Assembly (NCBI RefSeq): GCF_963676685.1
Contig: NC_092347.1
Coordinates: 87,918,592-87,982,591, forward strand
Length of the DNA: 64,000 nt
Direction: 5' to 3'
DNA from: Mytilus edulis
Lineage: Eukaryota; Mollusca; Bivalvia; Mytilida; Mytilidae
Below the pieces are notes generated by a model, which was given only the letters and a program-made list of their open reading frames with translations, was not told the DNA's origin and did no database searches. The first letter of the stretch is position 1, and every line of letters starts with the position of its first letter. Both the position numbers and the translations under genes were made by a program. This document shows, in pieces, positions 57,219 through 64,000 of this stretch.

Positions 57219-60200
57219 CATTCTCATTTTATTTACAGTTAACTTTACAACCTCAAAAAATAATTAATCAAAGACCAGTTTTACGAAGTAAATATTTATG
57301 TACTATGTTGCACTGAAATGTAATCATTTTCTTTCAGAATAGAAACATTGTTGAAACAGTCAGGTTAAAGATAGATATTATAAATCCATTGTAATGCGTA
57401 GTTTTCGAATACTTTGGCTTATGTTAAAACATTTACTGGTAATAGTAATATATATACCAGATGATGTATTTATTTGCACTTTGATATACCTCGTATATTT
57501 TCGACTTCTTGTAAGGTCATTCAAGAAGATAAGCTTTGGTGAATTATTTCCTCTCTAACCAAAACTATTTATTTATCTATGTGTTGTAACTTATAGATTG
57601 GCCTTTGCCATCTATGTCTTACTAGCTATTAATAACGAAACAATTAATACAACTTCTGTTTATTCTGTTAGCTGACTTTAATATGCTCTGAATTACACCA
57701 TTTCCATTCAGTACTCGGGTCAGCGTCGTTAATTTTTTATTGAGCACTACATTTTGGCAAGCTCAGGATAGTGAACTTGAACTATTGGAGAGAAAGGGTC
57801 ATACTAATTAAGCAAATGTGAAAATCATACCAAAGCACAAAGTTGTCTCTACTCGAGACTTTTAAAAATATTTATAGCATGTCACCTAATCTAATCATCA
57901 TGTCGTAACTTCTATCAATCTGACAACCTGTAAACCTATCAATCTTATTTACTGATTACTCCATAATTAAACTTACTGATGGTGGCATAATCAAAAGGCC
58001 TTTAATCTAAATACTAACTTTGGTCCAAATTTTTAAATCAAATTACCACTATATCTTTGAATATAATTATCAAAGTTTAGTAAGTAACACTAAAGTAATA
58101 AAACCTCCTGCCTTGAACTAATTTGTTTGTTCAAATGTCGCAACTGTTTTTGAATGAGAATCAAAAAGTGACCTGAACGGGAAACTTGTATGAATAGTGA
58201 AGCTCCGTTTCATTTAGTTTCTGCTTATGGCCAACGAACAATACATGCGATATTTTCCTTTCATGTTGCAAAACAAGTAAATACTATTTCTGCGATTTAA
58301 TGAAAATGAATTTCATACCTGCCAACTTTTCAAAACCTACATGGGGGATATCCCTATAAATATACAATATATGTACACTGTCGGAAAATATAAAATGTAT
58401 TTGTATGACTCAATCAGAGCTTTAGAAACAGGACGAAAAGCGAGGCTCGCTGTATCGCGGCGAGTACAATTACTTTTTATGTGTTCCGACAATGTTCATA
58501 TTTTGTTTTTATCCTGAAATTTACTACCAACTTTAGTTATTAAATCAAAATCATTGTCTGTAAATTCTCAAAATAATTGACATAATTTAAACGCGGACCG
58601 CGAAGAGGACCCCAAATGAACTGGTACGGTAAAAGAAATATTCACATTACCGCTTGCCCAACATGGAAGCGGGGTAACATAAGATTTTATTTGCACAAAC
58701 TGTACAAGCAAAAACATATTTGTATACCCTATTTTTTGTACACAATTAAATTGGTTAATTGCAGGATACAAATTGAAAAGGGAGATGTGTGGTGAACGTG
58801 AATTCTACACAGCAACAAAACGACACAAATAACATGAAGACATACAAATAGATATTTATTATACATGTTAGATTTCTGTTCTCTAGATAGCATTGCATAT
58901 ATGTTATTGTTTAATAAAATTAACGGTACCAATTTTCTTGCACCAGATGCACATTTCGACAATACATGTCTCTTCAGTGATGCTCGTGGCCAAAATATTT
59001 GCAATCCAAAGCTTATATAAAAGATGAAGAGCTATAATCCAAAAGGTCCAAAAAGTATAGCCAAATCAGAGCTTTGCATGAGGGAGATACATTCCTTAAT
59101 TTATAATAATTTCTAATATTTTGTAACAGCAAATTTTAATAACACAATAAATCCGTATTTTCATGCCAGTACCGAAGTACTAAACTGATATTGTTTATAT
59201 GCTATATTCTATTCTATTTTATTCAAATAAATGATAATGATTAAACAATGCTATAAAATAACCACTGGCGATGTTCGAGTTAAATCTAGGGTCAGACACA
59301 TGCACAAGTGGCGGGATCAAACTTGTTCTGTTAACATTTCAATCCTCTCTCTTTTTCTTTCTCAACCGATTGTTTGTTTGTATACTTTGTTGTAATCACG
59401 ATTTTGAAAAGTAATGTTTAACCTCGAGTGGACTTTTCAAAATCATATACAAGTGGTTTACAAATATATATGATATGTTTTGCTGCCGAGCGATAATTTT
59501 AGCGACAAAAACTGTGACTGCACCATGTTTGGACGTCTATTTGTTTTGGTTTATTTATTCTTATTTGACGATTTTGATCAAGGAAATGGTAAAATTAACC
59601 AATCAATATAAGGGATAGACGATTAGCCAAAATGTTTGGTCAATAACCTATTATCTGGATTTACGCTGATCGTCTTTTCCATAATGCACACCCCCACCAA
59701 CAAACAAACACTTCATTTCGTATTGAATGTGTAAACTTTTTCTTATGTTAGAAAAACGTGAGAAATATGTGGCGGATTGCCCTTGGAATGTCTGTATCTG
59801 TCGAGATTATCAAAATTATTTAATTTAATGACTAGACACCACCCAGATAACAGACAGGAGAAGGTGCCATCATGACAACCACACACAGTGTCAACGGAGG
59901 ATTAGTTTAAATGATATTTATGTCAAAGATGATAGAATTAAGATTATAAATTATGCTGTTTATACGCCTCGAAAATACATACACAGCTGTTAATTAATTG
60001 ATAATGAACATGCAATATTAGATTATATGTTTCAAATAATAAATCCTTTAATCCAAGAGTTTGCATATAGTTGTCAGAAAACATGCATTCTCCTTTGAAG
60101 TCAAGTTTAATGCTTATAATATCTGGTTACCATTTAGCAATTATACCTATACGCATCTGCAGAAATAAAAAAATCCGTCTTCCTCTTTTAAAAAAATCAA

Positions 60201-62282
60201 GTGGAAATTTAATCAAAGGTTTCGTAAGATTTCGGTTTAAACATATTCCACTCCTAAAGTAAATATCATAAATACTTGACAAACCATTACATTTGGAATA
60301 ATGACAATTTCCTTTGAAGTTTTTTTCCTTCTGATGTACTGGCGATTTTGAATACTTACTGGTCTCTAAAAAATGCTGCCGATTTCAAATGAATTTGATA
60401 TGAAGACTTCATGAAATTGTTTAGTACATTTGTTTAACTTTTTGAGCTGCAGTATTCATTCAATAGGTGTCACAGTGCAAATACCGTTCGGTAGAAGACT
60501 ACTCTAGTAGCGAGCACATTTTGACACAGGCACTTGTCTCAGATTTTTTTAAAATCTAACACACCTTAATATAATACGTTATATCAAGGTTCATAGGTTG
60601 CTGTTTTTTTCTGGATACTTCCTGTGCATTTAACCACACTTTCCAATTACTAGTTTGTATTTTGTTTCCTTCTTTAGATTAGTGGTCATTCTATTCTTAA
60701 ATGGAATGTCCAGTATTTTACTTCTTGTTTTATATTTAAGACATGGTTTTGATGTGCGGGTGGAGAGCACACGTAGATTATTTTTACTAACATACATTAG
60801 TGTTATAAAAAGGTATAAAGGTAGAAAAAAGGTCTATATTAGTGCCTACATGTGGTGTGAAGAGATTTGTGAGCACGTCCAGCTCAGCACGTCGGTGTGT
60901 TTTCTTCCAACAACTATTTGCGCTTGTGCCTAGTATTGCTTTTTAGAAGATGTGTTGTTAGTTGTTATTTGTCTGCTTTTTCTTTATTTGTTTTTGATTA
61001 GCAAATTGGTGAGAGCTTTTGCTTTATGTTGAAGCCTCTGTATTAACGTTGAGACGAAGAGCAGAGATTGAAGCGCAGCTTTTTCTTCCGGTGTTGTCAA
61101 ATGCGTACATGGTTTGTGTAGTATGTTTTTGAAATACACCATGCCCGATCTATTATGATTCTGTCGCATTCTATATTACGGGAATTTGCAATATAGACGT
61201 TGTCTTTTTTCTCAGAATTTTACGCTTCATCAAAATGGAAAGTCACGTTCCGTCCGGCACAAGATAGGAGGATAGAAAACTAAACAAACCACCAACATTA
61301 GTTTTGCCAAACAACATATTACTAGTAATGTGCCTGTTTAAGGACCAATAACCAGGTTTTTAGCTGTGTTATGACAAATCTTTATTAAGAGTTTTTGTTT
61401 GAGAGTGATGTGTTTCCCTCAGTTTAAGTTTGTAACCCGGATTTGTTTTTTCCTCAATTGATTTATGAATTTCGAACAGCGGTATACTACTGTTGCCTTT
61501 ATTTTTTGTTGGTGATGATATTCTTGTTTAGGGTTGATCCGTGATATAATTCGTTTAAGTTATTCACAATGATTTTGTCTCTCGAGGTTGCTTGGAAATT
61601 GACATAGTTCTCACATTGGTGTTGACTTGAGTACGTAATTGGAATTTAACGTTTGGAATGCTTCGGTCAATTATATCATTCAGCAAAAATAATGGATCCG
61701 TATGACACTTCTAAACAATGTAATTATATATACAAAAAGGAACGATTTCATGTTCCTTATTGTCAATTTTCCCTTATGTATTCTATGATGTTTCGTTTAT
61801 ACAAATAAACGAAAGTTTATCTAGTTCTTTAGGATGAATTAATTTGCTTTCGATGTTGAAAAAGATTTGGAAGTTCCCAGATAGGAAAAGACAAAAACCG
61901 TAAATCCTAAAAAAATAGTCCCATGAAAAAGAAAAGGAATACTAGTATACAGACCATAATACACTTCACAGAGACATAAGACAACTTGAATCTAATTAAA
62001 ATTCAACCTCATAAAAACGAAATCAGAGGTCTATATTTTAAATTGAAACTAAAGATTATTTGCACGAAATCACTAAAATATAGGATGAACTCAGGTGACC
62101 CAGAACAGTAAAAAATCAGTTCTACCGAAGGCACCTTTCCCTCATTGCAAGCGGAGTCACAACCGAGGATAAGTATACTGGATAGATATATATGTTAAAT
62201 AACAAAATCAATGTTTTCTTTACTGTAAATTACTTTTTTTGTTTTACCTTATATACACACAGAGAAGTTATTTGTCTTCACC
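57219..62282. other. Long stretch without recognised gene
   Basis: AT-rich; short ORFs on both strands show no domain I recognise. It holds repeat pieces: 58912-59160 (TTAACGGTACCAATTTTCTT, GCACCAGATGCACATTTCGA), with a short relative at 31340-31380, and 61450-61500 (CGAACAGCGGTATACTACTG, remembered as a mussel repeat). Confidence 0.4.
58912..59160 (+). repeat. Interspersed repeat related to the CGTTTCGTCTAC family
   Basis: Layout parallels 55311: ACGGTACCAATTTTCTTGCA, ACATTTCGACAATACATG, TCAGTGATGCTCGTGGCCAA, AGATGAAGAGC, AAGGTCCAAAAAGTATAGCC. A shorter relative is at 31340-31380. Confidence 0.65.
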
Positions 62283-62286
62283 TTAA

Positions 62287-63008
62287 GCTGGGGTCACACA
62301 TTCACGATTTTTACTGCCGTCCTTGACAGGACCATTCCCGATTAAAATTTGTCAAAAGTCTGATCAAGATCCTGTGAATCGTGGATGGAAATTCGATTTG
62401 TATATTTCGCCAGGTAAAATTCGACCGAGTCTGTCACGACTGCGTCCCGATTCTACCGAATGTAATCCGACAGAGATCAGATAGTGACAAGACAGTGAAC
62501 CGACGCTGACGGAAGTTATCCGTTCGAAAACTGTCGGCATAATCGGGATGATCAGGTACTGTCGGAACGTAATCCTATCACGGTCCGCTCTATCGTATTG
62601 CAAACGGCTTTGTCTGGTCTCAGTCGTATTGTATTCTGTTATTGTCGGGACTTCTCCAGATCATTCCCGTTCCACAGGACACCGTGCTGAATACACAGAA
62701 CATTGTTAGGAATTCGATCCGATATAGCAGAATCTGTCACGACATAGGCACGATTGTAATCCGACTAGACAAAATCGGCTGAGTTTCCCCGAATGTTACG
62801 GGACGCACCTAACTGTCGGGGTGCTTTGCCGAACTATTCGGACCCTTCCCGACCAGTAGGAATCTGTTACGAACTAAAACGACTGCGTTCAAACAATGAT
62901 AGGACATTCCAGATAATTGAGGATACTAATCCGACTTTTTCACTTTTCGTGTCGTATCGCTGTCTGATCTCAAACGGGAGCAATAATCGGCAATGTGTGA
63001 ACCCCGCA
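62287..63008. mobile_element. 722-bp TTAA-flanked element rich in TCGGGA-type motifs
   Basis: TTAA lies at both borders (62283-62286, 63009-63012). The left end GCTGGGGTCACACATTCACG and the mirrored right end TGCGGGGTTCACACATTGCC are imperfect inverted termini. The interior is GC-richer than its surroundings and packed with short variants of TCCCGA, TCTGTCACGAC, AATCCGAC and their mirrors. No protein is recognised; the open frames inside appear incidental. TTAA suggests piggyBac-type mobilisation, which is an inference. Confidence 0.75.
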
Positions 63009-63012
63009 TTAA

Positions 63013-64000
63013 GCAATAGTATTAGAAATGGCTGATCACATTCCAATTGTAATTGTAATGTTATTTATAAAGCTCGAAAAATAAACTGTAATTTTGTTTA
63101 ATAAACTTCAGTTAAATATTTTAGTAAGATCTTTGCCTTTTTCTGAACTAATATCGATTGTATTACCAATTTAGTTTAATACATAACTAAACATATATTG
63201 CTATCCAGTTATGGATCATGTCGATACTTGTATAAAAGGCAACTAGAACACACCCGCGATATCGCGGGGAAGCAAGGATGATAAATGCTAGAACTCAAAA
63301 TGATAGCAGAAAGCAAATGTATACACTTTATTCATAGACTTTGTATGTTCAAAGTACAGAAAGACACAAACCGGAAGTTTAATCTGACTTAAAGTTTTGT
63401 CCAATGAAGGGAAAATATCCGGACGCATTTTTTTTCGTTTTTCTCCCAAAATAACCCAAACTGAATGATCATAAGAATGGATGACAAATGCGACTATACA
63501 TGATTAATTTATTGTGGAAGGAGGAGAAGCGACACACAAAATGAGGTCTTCTCGTTTAATAGTATAGATGAGCAAGATCAAGTTCTTCTCCGTCGGTGTA
63601 TGGCATTTTCACCCTAAATCTTATGGAAGTGCATCGGTTTATACTGTAATATAGAAAACATGGTCTATCTACAAGTAAATGGTGGAAGTTGTGCTTTAAG
63701 ATAGATTTCGGTAATTAAGGATACTCTTGGAACGATAGGTCATGTCTTTGACCATTTTGTAAGTTATGTTTGTGAAAATTGCAAATAAACGAGTCAAGTC
63801 CTTTTTAACTGAATTTTAAAGTTTGCCCCATCCCATGAAGCGTTAGACCTGGGATAGTCGTTGGTTATCATTTGCCACAGGTTTTGTTTTCATTTAATGT
63901 AATTTTCCTTAAATCTGACAGATATTTGTTTCACTTTTCAAAGCTTACTATATGGCTTGTCAATGAATGAGTTTTGTCAATACAGAAGGCCGTTTTGTGA
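63013..64000. other. End of window, no gene recognised
   Basis: AT-rich. Apart from a 16-bp palindrome at 63253 nothing is assigned. Confidence 0.35.
63253..63268. repeat. Perfect 16-bp palindrome
   Basis: CCCGCGATATCGCGGG, unusually GC-rich and CpG-rich for this region, preceded by TAGAACACA. Confidence 0.85.

Noticed and set aside
60655-60933. 92-codon plus-strand open frame
   Set aside because: Hydrophobic start but no recognised family, and the region is otherwise repeat-like; not enough to call a gene.
62364-63035. Open frames on both strands in the TTAA-flanked element
   Set aside because: They follow from the GC-richer motif-dense sequence; no recognisable transposase.

Overview
The window looks like nuclear DNA of a bivalve mollusc, most likely a Mytilus-type mussel. 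It is AT-rich. Its genes have many small exons with GT/AG introns. Much of the rest is interspersed repeats; several of these I recognise from memory as common in mussel genomes (not searched). No bacterial operon, rRNA, tRNA gene or CRISPR array was seen.

Four conserved animal genes can be assembled exon by exon with consistent splice phases. (1) B4GALT7, minus strand, 788-7152, five coding exons, 312 aa: the galactosyltransferase of the proteoglycan linker. (2) A beta-TrCP/Slimb-type F-box/WD40 gene (BTRC/FBXW11), minus strand, 18895-29202, twelve exons, 516 aa including an inferred 22-aa first exon: substrate receptor of an SCF ubiquitin ligase. (3) An NK-class homeobox gene closest to HMX (NK5), plus strand, 36274-38951, two exons, 211 aa. 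(4) LSM1, minus strand, 46585-50398, four exons, 133 aa: subunit of the cytoplasmic Lsm1-7 mRNA-decay ring. They are unrelated in function and share no obvious regulation.

The rest is mobile and repetitive DNA. 5.3-6.6 kb: a dead Tc1-like transposon in B4GALT7 intron 1. 7.8-8.9 kb: a GT-rich minisatellite split by a MITE. 9.24-9.33 kb: a perfect 37-bp-arm palindrome. 11.5-14.0 kb: two long minisatellites. 28.5 kb and 30.7-32.5 kb: foldbacks, MITEs and a LINE tail. 40.7-43.3 kb: an inverted, decayed Penelope-like element (PLE) carrying a tRNA-derived SINE. 45.6-46.0 kb: a 51-bp array. 47.2-50.2 kb: TIR elements inside LSM1 introns. 52.7-55.3 kb: a nearly intact PLE. 55.6-56.7 kb: a 1.12-kb TIR element with 8-9 bp target duplication. 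62.3-63.0 kb: a TTAA-flanked element.

The observations most worth following are the in-frame TGA shared by both PLE copies at the same codon, the 1.12-kb element with iterated terminal motifs, the partial tandem duplication of a beta-TrCP WD40 exon, two upstream ORFs before the B4GALT7 start, and CRE-type sites carried by MITEs in the first introns of two genes.
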